Positions 27,294 to 37,749 are shown, numbered from the stretch's first letter. The stretch: 64,000 bases of DNA from Acetobacter estunensis (GCF_019083805.1 NZ_JAHRDV010000010.1:48715-112714), one strand, 5' to 3'. The notes: generated by a model from the sequence alone, not told the origin. Translations and numbers: made by a program.

Positions 27294-29582
27294 GTGGCTC
27301 CAGTCGATAACGCGCGTGGCCTTCCCGGCCCGGATGGGCACTCCCGCGATTCGCAGGGCGGATCTTCCGGCGCTTCAGAGCGTGTCGCTCCCGCCATGAT
27401 CCGCCTGAAGGCGGTCATCGCGGCCGCCCATTTTCATGGTCTCGAACTCGACGTGCGCGATTTTGCGGCGGACCCCGACGAGACAAGCCCTTCCCCCGCC
27501 ACATTGGCACGCTGGCTCAACGAGCAGGGTGCGGTGGCCAAGGGCATGCGGATCAAGTGGCGCTATCTCGTCAAGATGAGCAACTCGCCACCGATCGTGC
27601 TGATGCTCAAGGATGGCTCAGCCGCCATCATGGTCAACGCCGACGCCGGTCACAACATCGTCTGGCTGCGCGACCCGCTGGGCGATGAGGCGCAGCCGCC
27701 GGTCCCGGTGGATGAAATGCGCCTGATGCAAGTGTGGACGGGTGACATCCTGCTGATCAAGCGCCGCCGCGACCAGTCGGAAGCCGATGCGCCGATCAAC
27801 ATCTCCTGGCTCGCCAAGATGGTGCTGCGCGAGAAACGCTCGCTCCGCGACATCGCCATCGCCTCGATGACGCTCAGTATTCTGCAGATTTTCCCGCCGC
27901 TGATCGTCATGCAGGTCATTGACCGCGTGGTGAACAATCACTCGATGGCCACCCTGATCTCGATCACGGCCATTGTTCTGGTGCTGTCTTTCTACGAAGT
28001 GCTGCTGTCCTACGGGCGCCGTGAACTGACGCTGGTGCTCACCACCCGAATCGACACCCGGATATCGCTGCATCTGTTCAGCCGCCTTCTGGCTCTGCCA
28101 TTGGAATATTTCGAGCGCCAGCAGGCCGGTAATGTCATCGGTCGCGTCATGGCCATCTACAAGGTCCGCGACTTCATGACGGGCCGCCTGATGTCCACCT
28201 TCCTCGACCTGTTCACGCTCGTCGTCATCCTGCCTTTTCTATTCTATCTCAGTTCTACGATGGCGTGGATGACAGTTGCGACATCGGGCTTGATCGGCCT
28301 GTTGATCGTCGTCTTCATGGGGCCGGTCGGGCGTCAGTACGGCGCCCTGATCCGCGCGGACATGCAGCGCTCCTCCGTAATGTATGAAACAGTGGCGGGC
28401 ATCCGCACCATCAAGACGCTGGCGCTGGAACCCACCCGCAAGCAGGAATGGGACGTGCGGACGGCGGACGTCATCCGGGCCAAGCTGGCCGTGGGCCGCA
28501 TGTCCAACTGGCCTTCCACACTGAGCATGCCGCTGGAAATGTTCATCAACCGCGGCATCATCCTTGTCGGTGCCTATCTGGTGCTGACGGGCGCTTCCTC
28601 GGTGGGCGCGGGTGCGCTCGTGGCGTTCATGATGCTCGGTGGCCGGGTGGCCTCCCCTCTGACGAATCTCGCCCGCCTTCTAGATGACCTCAACGAAGTC
28701 ACGGCATCGTTGGGTGAAGCGGCTTCGGTGCTCAACCAGCCGACCGAAACAAAGGCGCTGACCACCGGCATGCGCCCGCGCATCAAAGGTGCGCTGTCAT
28801 TCATCGATGTGAACTTCTCCTACCCCGGCTCGACCACCAAGGCGCTCAACGATGTCAGCTTTGAAGTCCCGGCGGGCACCATGCTGGGACTGGTCGGGCG
28901 TTCCGGTTCCGGTAAATCCACCATCACCCGCCTGCTTCAGGGCGTGAGCCGTTCCTACACCGGCTACCTCAAGCTCGACGGTGTGGATCTTCGTGAAATC
29001 AACCTGACCCATCTGCGCCGTTCCTTCGGCGTGGTGCTTCAGGACAACTTCCTCTTCCGCGGCACCATCCGTGATAACATCACTGCGGGACGGCCAGGCC
29101 TGACCATTGACGATGTGGTGCGCGCCGCGCGTCTGGCCGGCGCGGAAGAGTTCATCGAGCGCATGCCCGCTGGGTACGAGACCTTCATCGAAGAAGGCTC
29201 CACCAACATTTCCGGTGGCCAGCGCCAGCGCCTGGCCATTGCGCGCGCCGTGATCTCGGACCCCAAGCTGATGATCCTCGATGAGGCGACCTCCGCTCTC
29301 GATCCTGAAAGTGAGGCGCTGGTGAACGCCAACCTCGAACGGATCGGCAAAGGGCGCACGATGGTCATCGTGTCCCACCGCCTGTCCTCGCTGGTGAACT
29401 GCGATCAGATCCTCGTCATGGAACAGGGCAAGGTGGCCGATATCGGGCCGCATGAAGTCCTGCTAGAGCGCTGCACGATCTACCGGACGCTGTGGATGCA
29501 GCAGAACCGGCATACCGAAAGCCGCAAGAATGCCGACGCCGACCGCAATGACGCAGCGCCTCTGATCGCGGAAGGAGACTGA
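27294..29582 (+). CDS. Type I secretion ABC transporter with C39-like domain
   Basis: 762-aa inner-membrane exporter ATPase of the HlyB/LapB class. Residues about 36-135 form a C39-like domain; KAVIAAAHFHGLELD occupies the place of the peptidase active site, but the cysteine is missing, so it binds rather than cuts substrate. A six-helix membrane domain follows, then the ATPase with Walker A GRSGSGKST, signature NISGGQRQR and Walker B LMILDEATSALD. GTG start with AGAGGA upstream. The HlyD gene starts 3 bp after its stop. No TolC-type gene or RTX substrate is in the window. Confidence 0.92.
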   Translation: MAPVDNARGLPGPDGHSRDSQGGSSGASERVAPAMIRLKAVIAAAHFHGLELDVRDFAADPDETSPSPATLARWLNEQGAVAKGMRIKWRYLVKMSNSPPIVLMLKDGSAAIMVNADAGHNIVWLRDPLGDEAQPPVPVDEMRLMQVWTGDILLIKRRRDQSEADAPINISWLAKMVLREKRSLRDIAIASMTLSILQIFPPLIVMQVIDRVVNNHSMATLISITAIVLVLSFYEVLLSYGRRELTLVLTTRIDTRISLHLFSRLLALPLEYFERQQAGNVIGRVMAIYKVRDFMTGRLMSTFLDLFTLVVILPFLFYLSSTMAWMTVATSGLIGLLIVVFMGPVGRQYGALIRADMQRSSVMYETVAGIRTIKTLALEPTRKQEWDVRTADVIRAKLAVGRMSNWPSTLSMPLEMFINRGIILVGAYLVLTGASSVGAGALVAFMMLGGRVASPLTNLARLLDDLNEVTASLGEAASVLNQPTETKALTTGMRPRIKGALSFIDVNFSYPGSTTKALNDVSFEVPAGTMLGLVGRSGSGKSTITRLLQGVSRSYTGYLKLDGVDLREINLTHLRRSFGVVLQDNFLFRGTIRDNITAGRPGLTIDDVVRAARLAGAEEFIERMPAGYETFIEEGSTNISGGQRQRLAIARAVISDPKLMILDEATSALDPESEALVNANLERIGKGRTMVIVSHRLSSLVNCDQILVMEQGKVADIGPHEVLLERCTIYRTLWMQQNRHTESRKNADADRNDAAPLIAEGD

Positions 29583-29585
29583 CCC

Positions 29586-31049
29586 ATGAGCAATCAGGAC
29601 ATCGTTCCGGCTTCCGAAAACGAGGGTGAAGAGACCCAAAAGCCTCGGGATTTTCTTCCGCAAGCCGATGACCCGTTCGCGCCTGGAGACCTGCCGCCCG
29701 AATTGCTGGAGTTCCATTCTCCGAGTGCGGCACTGGTCAACATGCCACCGACGCCTTCGGCCGAGTACATCACCTGGCTGATAGGTTCGCTCACGCTTGC
29801 CACAGTTATCGTCATGACGGTCTTTCCGCTCAACCGTGTCGTCTCGACGCCGGGCCGAATCGTCTCGACACAGCAGACGCTTGTGGTGCAGCCGCTGGAA
29901 ACCTCGATCATCCGCAGCATCGATGTGCATGAGGGCGATTTCGTCCACAAGGGACAGGTTCTCGCGCATCTCGATCCGACGATCAGCGATGCGGACATCG
30001 CCAACATGAAAGAACTGAACGACAGCTATTCTGCGGAAGTGGATCGCCTGACAGCCGAGGCGGAAGGGCACGACTACGTTCCCGATCCGCAGAACCCGTC
30101 CTCGACGCAGCAGGCCGCGAATTTCCTGCGCCGCAAGGCCGAATTCGACGCCAAGGTGAACAATTATCAGGAGCAGATCGCCTCTCTGACAAGCGATCTG
30201 CAGGGCTATCAGGCCAACGCCGCCATGTATGCCGCCAAGGCCAAGGTCGCGCGTGATGTTCACAGCATGCGCATGCGTCTTCAGCAGGATCAGGTGGGCA
30301 GCCGCCTCTCCACACTGGGCGCACAGAGCGAACTGATGGAAACCGAGCGCTCCCAGATTTCCGCCCAGCAGCAGGCCGCCAGTTCGCGCAGCAAACTGCG
30401 TGCTCTCGCTGCCGAGCGGCAGAACTACGTGGAGACGTGGAAAGCCCAGATCTACCATGATCTCAGCGATGCCGAGCGCCACCTCTCCGAATCCCGCAGC
30501 AGCTACCAGAAAGCCAAGCTGCGCAAGAACATGACCACCCTTCGCACGGGTGAGGACGCCATCGTCCTCAACATCGCCAAGCTGTCAGTGGGTTCGGTCA
30601 TCTCGACCGGTAGCGAACTGATGACGCTTGTCCCTGTGGGCAGCGGACTTGAAGTCGAGGCGCATCTCAGCGGTGCGGATGCCGGTTTCGTGCAACTCGG
30701 CAACAAGGCGACACTGAAATTCGCGACCTTCCCCTTCGCTCAATATGGCGGTGCAGAAGCCACAGTACGTGAGATCAGCGCGGACGCCTTCGCTGGCCAG
30801 GGCGGCAAACCGGCGTCCGGAGCAGGTGGAGAAGCATCACAGAGCAGCGATCCGGCTGGCGCGTCCCAGTCTTATTACCGGGTGCGTCTGCGCATCGATC
30901 GCTACACGCTGCATGGTGTCCCATCCTTCTTCCATCCGCATCCGGGCATGCCGGTCACGGCCGACATTCAGGTGGGCAAGCGTACGGTCATGCAGTTCAT
31001 GCTCAACAGCATCATTCCGCTCGTCACGGACGGCATGCGCGAACCCTGA
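29586..31049 (+). CDS. HlyD-family membrane fusion protein
   Basis: 487-aa periplasmic adaptor of the type I secretion system. A cytoplasmic head is followed by one transmembrane helix (ITWLIGSLTLATVIVMTVF), a lipoyl-like half-motif (VVQPLETSIIRSIDVHEGDFVHKGQVLAHLD), a long coiled coil (about residues 135-305), the second half (MTTLRTGEDAIVLNIAKLSVGSVI region) and a beta-barrel. It pairs with the ABC gene directly upstream. A Gly/Ser/Gln-rich insert (GGKPASGAGGEASQSS) interrupts the C-terminal barrel. Confidence 0.9.
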   Translation: MSNQDIVPASENEGEETQKPRDFLPQADDPFAPGDLPPELLEFHSPSAALVNMPPTPSAEYITWLIGSLTLATVIVMTVFPLNRVVSTPGRIVSTQQTLVVQPLETSIIRSIDVHEGDFVHKGQVLAHLDPTISDADIANMKELNDSYSAEVDRLTAEAEGHDYVPDPQNPSSTQQAANFLRRKAEFDAKVNNYQEQIASLTSDLQGYQANAAMYAAKAKVARDVHSMRMRLQQDQVGSRLSTLGAQSELMETERSQISAQQQAASSRSKLRALAAERQNYVETWKAQIYHDLSDAERHLSESRSSYQKAKLRKNMTTLRTGEDAIVLNIAKLSVGSVISTGSELMTLVPVGSGLEVEAHLSGADAGFVQLGNKATLKFATFPFAQYGGAEATVREISADAFAGQGGKPASGAGGEASQSSDPAGASQSYYRVRLRIDRYTLHGVPSFFHPHPGMPVTADIQVGKRTVMQFMLNSIIPLVTDGMREP

Positions 31050-31244
31050 GGTCTGCCTTCCTTCCAGTGCGCTTCTTTCCGCCATGGTTTCATGTTTAAG
31101 AAATGAAACTGTGGCGGTCGGGGGCGGTCTACCGTAGCTCCGTAACAACGATCCTCATCGTTCCACAGCGCGACGGGACTCCTTATTCGGCACAGGAGTG
31201 GTCGCGGTCGTCTGCTCATGTGCCGTGTCCGAGGAGAACGCTCC

Positions 31245-33074
31245 ATGGGTCTGCTTTCGCGCCTCATCGCCCGCCGGTCTCCCGCCGCGCGACTGGAACA
31301 CGGCCTCAAGCTTCTCGAACAGGAAGACTACAGCGGCGCGCTGAGCGAAATCAGCGCCGTCGCCAAGACCGGCATGCCGGAAGCGCAGTTCCGGCTCGGG
31401 CGTCTCTATCTGGATGGCGAAGCCCTGCCGCGCGACCTCGTGGAAGGTGGACGATGGATACGTCGGGCCGCCGAGTCCGGTCATGTGGAAGCCCAGTTCG
31501 TTCTCGCGACGCTCTATCTGGTGGGACTGCCCGAAGCCGTCGAGAACGACTCCTTCGATCTCTCCGACGTCAATAAGGCCGCAACGGGCGAACCGAATTA
31601 TCCGCGCGCCGCGCACTGGGCGCTCATGGCCGCCGAAGCCGGCTCCGCCGACGCGCAGGCGCTCTACGGCTATATCCTCACCGCAGCGCCCGAAGGTCTG
31701 CGCAACACCGAGGAAGCGCTGGTCTGGTATCAGCGCGCCGCTGACGCGAACTGCGCGCAGGGTCATCTCGGCCTTGGGCTGGCGGGGCTTCACTCCGCCC
31801 AGACGGATGAGGCGCTGGCAGAGGCCATCGGGCACCTGAAGATCGCAGCCGACGCCAATATCGGCTCAGCTCTCTATCTTATGGGCATCGCCTATGAGCG
31901 CGGCGCGGGCGTACCGGCCGATCTGGAAGCCGCCGTCGCCTCCTATGGCAAGGCGGCCGAACAGAACATCCGCTCCGCACAGGCCCGCTACGGACTCGCC
32001 TACATCGAAGGGCGCGGCATCAAGCAGGACATGGTCCGTGGCGAGACCTGGCTGCGCAAGGCCGCTTTGGCGGGAGACCGTGAAGCGGCGGCCATGCTGG
32101 GAGACATCCATGCGCGCGGGGGCGATCTTCCCCCCAACTACATGGAAGCCGCCACATGGTATCGCTTCGCTGCCGAGCGGGGCCACGCCACCGCCGCGCG
32201 CGCGCTCGGCCTGCTGTATCTGACCGGCTCCGGCGTCATGCCGGATGAGGAAGAAGCGGCGAAATGGTTCCGCTTTGCCTCCGAGCATGGGGACTCGGGC
32301 GGCACAGCCGATCTGGGCAATCTTCTGCTGATGGGTGGCGGAAGCGTCGAGGACCGTCTCGCGACCCGCACCCTCTATGAAAAAGCCGCTCATTCCGGCG
32401 ATCTGATCGCGGCCTTCAATTTTGGCGTCTGTCTGGCCGAAGGCGTGGGAGCGGATCGCGACGAGCAGGAAGCCGTAAAATGGATGCGCAAGGCCGCCGA
32501 GGGCGTCGTCAACGCGCAGTACTGGTATGGCCGCATGCTTCTGGAAGGGCGGGGCGTTCCTACCGACAAGCCAGAAGGCCGCGCATGGGTCCAAAAAGCC
32601 GCGGACGAAGGCATGTCCGAAGCGCGCTATCATCTTGCCCAGTTGTTCGTCTCGGGCGAAGGCGGTCCTGTCGATCACACGGAGGCGCTGCGCCTGTTCG
32701 AACTGTCGGCCGAGCAGGGCAATGTCGGCAGCATGTTCGCGCTGGGCGCCATGTACGGCGGTGGTCACAACATTCCCGAAGACCGCACAAAAGCGCAGCA
32801 CTGGTTCGGACAGGCTGCTGAGCGGGGCCATGCGACCGGCCAGCTCATGATCGGACGTTATCTGACCCGCGGCCTTGCCGGACATACCGACATCGAACAG
32901 GGCCTCGACTGGTATCGCAAGGCCGAGGCACAGGGTGTCACGCAGGCCGTCATCGAACGCGCCCAACTGGAACAGACGCTCAAAGAAGCAGCAGAGAAGA
33001 AGCTGTCCGAAGAAGCCGACGCCCCCGAAGAGGCGTCAGAGGCCACCACCGCGCCACCACCGCCCGTTGGCTAG
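31245..33074 (+). CDS. Sel1-repeat protein
   Basis: 609-aa solenoid of Sel1-like (TPR-related) repeats. At least a dozen units with the A..G...A...LG..Y..G.G...D...A..W..KAAE pattern run from about residue 20 to 590, for example LYLTGSGVMPDEEEAAKWFRF. There is no signal peptide, and the C-terminus is acidic and Pro-rich. Such proteins are protein-protein scaffolds. GAGGAGAACG precedes the ATG at 31245; an earlier in-frame start at 31218 has no such site. It lies between the exporter genes and glycosyltransferases in the same direction, suggesting a role in assembling that machinery. Confidence 0.88.
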   Translation: MGLLSRLIARRSPAARLEHGLKLLEQEDYSGALSEISAVAKTGMPEAQFRLGRLYLDGEALPRDLVEGGRWIRRAAESGHVEAQFVLATLYLVGLPEAVENDSFDLSDVNKAATGEPNYPRAAHWALMAAEAGSADAQALYGYILTAAPEGLRNTEEALVWYQRAADANCAQGHLGLGLAGLHSAQTDEALAEAIGHLKIAADANIGSALYLMGIAYERGAGVPADLEAAVASYGKAAEQNIRSAQARYGLAYIEGRGIKQDMVRGETWLRKAALAGDREAAAMLGDIHARGGDLPPNYMEAATWYRFAAERGHATAARALGLLYLTGSGVMPDEEEAAKWFRFASEHGDSGGTADLGNLLLMGGGSVEDRLATRTLYEKAAHSGDLIAAFNFGVCLAEGVGADRDEQEAVKWMRKAAEGVVNAQYWYGRMLLEGRGVPTDKPEGRAWVQKAADEGMSEARYHLAQLFVSGEGGPVDHTEALRLFELSAEQGNVGSMFALGAMYGGGHNIPEDRTKAQHWFGQAAERGHATGQLMIGRYLTRGLAGHTDIEQGLDWYRKAEAQGVTQAVIERAQLEQTLKEAAEKKLSEEADAPEEASEATTAPPPPVG

Positions 33075-33111
33075 GGTCGCCCGAAGCAGGGCCTCTCCAC
33101 GCGCACGAAAA

Positions 33112-36100
33112 GTGGCCGCCGACGCCCTCTCCGCAGAAGTCCGATTCACCGCCCCACGTCCCGCAGGCCTGATCACACCCGAGGATCGGGAGGCGTGGCA
33201 GAAATGGGCGAGCGAACAGGCTCAGGACTCATTCCGGCAGGGGGAAGCCTGCTGGAAAAACGGCGATACGGCTGGCGCGCTGGGATGGTTCGAGCGCGCG
33301 GGACGCATGGCGCCCGAAAGCCCGACCGTGGCGCTGTTCCGTGCCATGGCACGGCAGGCTTGCGGTCATGTGGCGGGAGCTATCACGCTTCTGGAAGATC
33401 TGAGCCGACAGCATGACATCCGGCAGGTCTGGACCCTTCTGGCAGGGGCGCGGCTTGTTGCCGGACGCACCCATGAAGCCGTCACTGCCCTCACCCATGC
33501 GTTGTCCCATCACGCCTGCGATTCCGATACGGCGAATCTAGCCGACCGGATCACCGCCGCCGCCGGGCTGTCCGGATGGTGCGGGGTGGACGACAGCGGC
33601 GCTGTGCGGATCGGGGGGATCGCTCTTGCCTCTACCAGCGAAGCACGCCGCAGCCTTGCCTTTTCCACGGCCGATGGGACGGTACTCCCGCTGCGCAGGA
33701 TGGATAGCGCACTGGCGCGATTATCGAAAGACGGCGAGGCCTTCTGGAGCGAACACACTCTACAGGTCCAACTGGACGGAGCGTCGCTGACAGGCTCCCC
33801 GCTGCATCCCAAAACCATCATGAGGGTGGAAGGCGCCGTCGCGCCGGATGAGAATGGCCTGACGGGCTGGATCTGGCATCCGAACAATCCTGACCATGCA
33901 CCACTGGTCCGGTTACTGGACGCCACAACGGACACGGAGTTTCTACGGTTTTTGGCTACAGAGCCTGCATCGGTCGTGCGATCCGACATCCCGCTGGCCC
34001 TGTTCCGCGCCATTGCCGTGCCCTGGAGCGCATTACCGGACGGCCCGGTGCGAGTCGTGGACGCCGCCGACCGCGACCTGACCGGCAGCCCGATCGACCC
34101 CGGACTGGAAGATCGCGCCGCACGCTGGGCTTTGTATCAAGCACGGGAGACATCACTCGGCAGGCGGGGCGTTACGGACGCGCCGCCCCCCTTCCTGCCT
34201 GTACCCGTGACCGCCCCCATGCGGCACAATCCCCGCACGCCATCAAAACCACAAACCGACACGCTGATTGTCGTGCCGGTCTATGGCAACGTCGCGCGCA
34301 CCCGGGCCTGTCTCGACAGCCTGCTCGACAGCCTGCCCGCGTTTTCGCGCGGCAGCCCGCGTGTGCTGATCGTCAACGATGCCTCGCCGGAAATCGGCAT
34401 GAAGGCCCTTCTGGCCGATATCGCGCAGGATCGGCGCGTCACGTTGCTTACGAACCCGATCAACAGGGGCTTCGTGGCGTCCGCCAATATCGGCCTGCGC
34501 CTCGCGCTGGATGGCACACTCCCGGAGCGCACGAACAAGCGCCCCACCGCACCACGCGATGTCGTGCTTCTCAACAGCGACACGCTGGTGACGGGCGAAT
34601 GGTTGGAAGAACTCCGCACAGTGGCGTATTCCGCGCCCAATATCGGCACGGTGACGCCTCTCTCCAACGACGCCACCATCCTGTCTTTCCCGGAAGTTGC
34701 CGGAAACGCCATACCGACATTGGCACAAACGCAGCGCCTGATGACACTGGCGCGCGCGGCGAATGGTGGAATGGCGGTCGATCTACCAACGGGACATGGC
34801 TTCTGCCTGTTCATCCGCCATGACTGCTTGAACGAGACAGGCCTGTTCCGCGCCGATCTCTTTGCCCAAGGCTATGGTGAGGAAAACGATTTCTGCCTGC
34901 GCGCCCGGCAGTCCGGCTGGCGCAACGTCGCAGCACCGGGCGCCTATGTCGCGCATGTCGGGTCCGCATCCTTTGGAGCCACGCGCGACTCGCTGCTGGC
35001 CCGCAATCTTGCACTGCTCAATCGTCTTCACCCCGGCTATGACGGGCTGGTGCAAGATCATCTCCACCGTGATCCGCTGTTTGCGGCCCGGAGACGGCTC
35101 GACCTGCTGCGTTGGCGCAAGGAATCTTCCAGCGGAAAATCGCGCGCGAAGGCGACGGTTCGCAAATCCGTCATCCTCGTTACGCACGATCATGGCGGCG
35201 GGGTCGAGCGAGTGGTGCGTGAGCGCTGCCGCACACTGGAAGCGGAAGGTCTGCGGCCGATCATCGTGCGGCCCGTGGAAGGGGGCTGCCGGATCGAAGG
35301 GCTGCGCCCCGATACGCACGACGCAAAAAATTCACAGAAAACGACAACCGATCCGGCACCGGGTGCCTATCCCAATCTGCGTTTCCGTCTGCCCGATGAG
35401 GGACCGACGCTTCTGCGACTGCTCATGGCCGATCCCACCAGTCACGTGGAATGGCACCATGCCAGCGGTCATCACATGGCCATGCGTGAACTCGCCGCCG
35501 AACTTGGCGTGCCCTACGATGTGTATGTTCATGATTATATCTGGTTCTGTCCGCGCATCGCCCTGATGGGCGTCGAAGGGCGCTATTGCGGGGAACCGCC
35601 TGTTGCGGAATGCGAACGCTGCGTGACGGCTCTCGGTCGTAATGTGGACGACGATCTTCCCGTGGCCGATTACGTCGCGCGGTCCAGACGGGAACTGGCG
35701 GACGCCCGCCGCATCATCGTTCCGTCCAATGACGCGGCCCAACGCATGAAACGGCATTTTCCACGCCTGTCGTTTCGCGTGGCAGAACTGGAAGATGACC
35801 GTCCCGATCTGGATCTCTCGCAGTTCGCGGCTCTTACGCCACGCTCCGCTCCGCTGATCGGCCTGCCACGCACGCCGGGACGCGCGCGCATCTGCGTGGT
35901 GGGCGCGATCGGGCGTGAGAAGGGTTACGATGTGCTTCTGGCTGCCGCGCGCGATGCGCAGGCCCGTAACCTGCCGTTGGAATATGTGATTGTCGGTCAT
36001 ACGCCTGATGACGCGGCGCTGATGGCGACCGGCCATGTGCATGTCACAGGCGCTTACCGGGAACATGAAGCGGTGGCCCTGATCCGCGCCCAGCAGGCCG

Positions 36101-36321
36101 ATTACAGCTTCATTCCCTCCGTCTGGCCTGAAACATGGTGTCTCGCCCTCGGGGTTGCGTGGCGCGCGGGGCTGCCTGTGGCGGCGTTCGATCTGGGGGC
36201 TGTTGCCGAACGGATACGCCGCACGGGAAGAGGACACATCCTGCCCCTCGGTGTATCGTTACAACGACTTAACGTGATATTGACCACACTATGTCAGCGT
36301 CCGGGTCCGAAATCCGCATGA
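33112..36321 (+). CDS. Two-domain GT2-GT4 glycosyltransferase
   Basis: About 1069-aa fusion. Residues to about 330 hold a TPR-like start (SFRQGEACWKNGDTAGALGWFERA) and a beta-rich part. A GT2 domain follows, with TLIVVPVYGN, VLIVNDAS, LLNSDTLV (DxD-like) and GYGEENDFCLRARQSGW. The C-terminal GT4 domain has VHDYIWFCPR, VVGAIGREKGYDVLL and SVWPETWCLALGVAW. It likely adds two successive sugars to a surface glycan. The start is uncertain: GTG 33112 is chosen, TTG 33067 is possible, and the frame is open further back inside the Sel1 gene. Substrates are unknown. Confidence 0.85.
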   Translation: MAADALSAEVRFTAPRPAGLITPEDREAWQKWASEQAQDSFRQGEACWKNGDTAGALGWFERAGRMAPESPTVALFRAMARQACGHVAGAITLLEDLSRQHDIRQVWTLLAGARLVAGRTHEAVTALTHALSHHACDSDTANLADRITAAAGLSGWCGVDDSGAVRIGGIALASTSEARRSLAFSTADGTVLPLRRMDSALARLSKDGEAFWSEHTLQVQLDGASLTGSPLHPKTIMRVEGAVAPDENGLTGWIWHPNNPDHAPLVRLLDATTDTEFLRFLATEPASVVRSDIPLALFRAIAVPWSALPDGPVRVVDAADRDLTGSPIDPGLEDRAARWALYQARETSLGRRGVTDAPPPFLPVPVTAPMRHNPRTPSKPQTDTLIVVPVYGNVARTRACLDSLLDSLPAFSRGSPRVLIVNDASPEIGMKALLADIAQDRRVTLLTNPINRGFVASANIGLRLALDGTLPERTNKRPTAPRDVVLLNSDTLVTGEWLEELRTVAYSAPNIGTVTPLSNDATILSFPEVAGNAIPTLAQTQRLMTLARAANGGMAVDLPTGHGFCLFIRHDCLNETGLFRADLFAQGYGEENDFCLRARQSGWRNVAAPGAYVAHVGSASFGATRDSLLARNLALLNRLHPGYDGLVQDHLHRDPLFAARRRLDLLRWRKESSSGKSRAKATVRKSVILVTHDHGGGVERVVRERCRTLEAEGLRPIIVRPVEGGCRIEGLRPDTHDAKNSQKTTTDPAPGAYPNLRFRLPDEGPTLLRLLMADPTSHVEWHHASGHHMAMRELAAELGVPYDVYVHDYIWFCPRIALMGVEGRYCGEPPVAECERCVTALGRNVDDDLPVADYVARSRRELADARRIIVPSNDAAQRMKRHFPRLSFRVAELEDDRPDLDLSQFAALTPRSAPLIGLPRTPGRARICVVGAIGREKGYDVLLAAARDAQARNLPLEYVIVGHTPDDAALMATGHVHVTGAYREHEAVALIRAQQADYSFIPSVWPETWCLALGVAWRAGLPVAAFDLGAVAERIRRTGRGHILPLGVSLQRLNVILTTLCQRPGPKSA

Positions 36322-36440
36322 CAGGCGACCTGTCAGCAACTGGAGATTTAAGCGTCTTTCTTTTTCGGTTTCCCGGCATTTCATGAAACGCAAAACGGGC
36401 ACTCCGTGCCCCGATGCGCGCAACTTACGGAACGAACTTC

Positions 36441-37589
36441 ATGTCCCAGAGTGGCCAGACTCCCAATCAGAACCGCATCACCGATCTCAAGGTGTCAGGT
36501 CACCTGATGACATTGGACCAAGGATTATTCTGCGTCTTTCACGTCCCCGCGCAGGAACCTCCCAGCCCCCGCGGCCTGCCGGGCGTGCGCCTTACGCAGC
36601 CACCGCTGTCCAACAGCAGCCTCACCATTTCCACCTTCGATGACACCGGCTGGCTGGGTGGCAGCAACAACGCCGCCCTCATCCGCGTAACGCAGGGGCC
36701 CGCACAGGTTCTGGTCACGGTGTACCAGGAGCCGGGCAGCCCGCATGACGCCCCGCGCCTTCAGGTGGTGCGCCTGAGCGACGCCACCGCGCAGTCGGCC
36801 ACCGCAGCCGATGCAACGATGCAGGCCGCGCGTCTTGCCGCAGCCCAGCCGGGCCAGCAGGCGGCGCAGGCTTCCACGCAGTTCGATCCGAACAATCTTC
36901 CCGAAGTGGCGGCCCATATCCAGCGGCGCGGCGATGTCGGCGCGCGTCTGGGAGAATGGATGGGCACGCCGGGCAGCCGCGCATGGATCGAGGGTTTCGG
37001 CATCGCGCCCACGGGTCCGATTTCCGCAGCCGACATCGAATATCAGGCCGTTCTGGGCAAAGGCTGGCTCTCCCCGTGGACCGAAGGCGGCCAGTATTGC
37101 GGCAGCCGTGGCATGGCGTTGCCCATCCTCGGCCTCCGCGTGCGCCTGAAGGGTAAAGCCGCGGAGGATTATCTGTGTGAGGTGGAAGCCACCTTTACGG
37201 ATGGTACCACGATCGGCCCGATCGGTGAGGACGAAACCGCTGAGGCCGAGAGCCTTGCGCCACTCGAAGCCTTCCGCGTGACAATCGTTTCGCGGGACGG
37301 AGCCGCCGCGCTGGAAGCCGCCGAAGAGTTCGAAGAGGAACTCGAGGACGATCTCGCGCTGCTCGACGAAGTGACCGATCTTGTGGAAGCAGCGGAACGC
37401 CGCGCCCCCCGCAGCGCTGCAAAGCGTCCACGCGGCGTCATCAAGGCCGCTGCTGCGACAAAACCCGCAACCAAAAAAGCCGCTGTGGCTCCGACACCGA
37501 AGAAGGCCGCTCCCAAGACGACGGCACCACGCGGCAAGGCCCAGCGTTCCACCACCACAGCACGCGGCGGCCGCAAGACCCGTCGCTAA
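36441..37589 (+). CDS. Unrecognised protein with ChW-like segment and basic tail
   Basis: 382-aa protein I cannot assign. From the N-terminus: a beta-rich region (to about 110), a short Ala/Gln-rich linker, then a segment (about 165-250) whose EYQAVLGKGWLSPWTEGGQ and RGMALPILGLRVRLKG resemble the hydrophobic Trp-Gly (ChW) repeats of some secreted proteins. A strongly acidic helix follows (EEFEEELEDDLALLDEV), and finally about 55 residues rich in Lys, Ala, Thr and Arg, like a histone H1 tail. There is no signal peptide. ACGGA precedes the ATG. It sits between two glycosyltransferase genes downstream of the type I exporter, so an exported or polysaccharide-bound role is possible. Confidence 0.75.
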   Translation: MSQSGQTPNQNRITDLKVSGHLMTLDQGLFCVFHVPAQEPPSPRGLPGVRLTQPPLSNSSLTISTFDDTGWLGGSNNAALIRVTQGPAQVLVTVYQEPGSPHDAPRLQVVRLSDATAQSATAADATMQAARLAAAQPGQQAAQASTQFDPNNLPEVAAHIQRRGDVGARLGEWMGTPGSRAWIEGFGIAPTGPISAADIEYQAVLGKGWLSPWTEGGQYCGSRGMALPILGLRVRLKGKAAEDYLCEVEATFTDGTTIGPIGEDETAEAESLAPLEAFRVTIVSRDGAAALEAAEEFEEELEDDLALLDEVTDLVEAAERRAPRSAAKRPRGVIKAAAATKPATKKAAVAPTPKKAAPKTTAPRGKAQRSTTTARGGRKTRR

Positions 37590-37749
37590 AACGCATGGTA
37601 GCGGAACTGGTCCCAACCTCTTCCGCCACAAATGTTTCTTCTGATGAGGCGACCGCGCGGGATCGCGGCCGCCAGACGGGGAACTGCCCCGCCCGGCCCG
37701 CGCGTTCTTCCGCCCCGAGCCGGACCTCCTTCGGAAACGGACATTCCTC

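Noticed and set aside
32875..33111. N-terminal extension of the GT2-GT4 frame
   Set aside because: It overlaps the end of the Sel1 gene in another frame and shows no conserved features.
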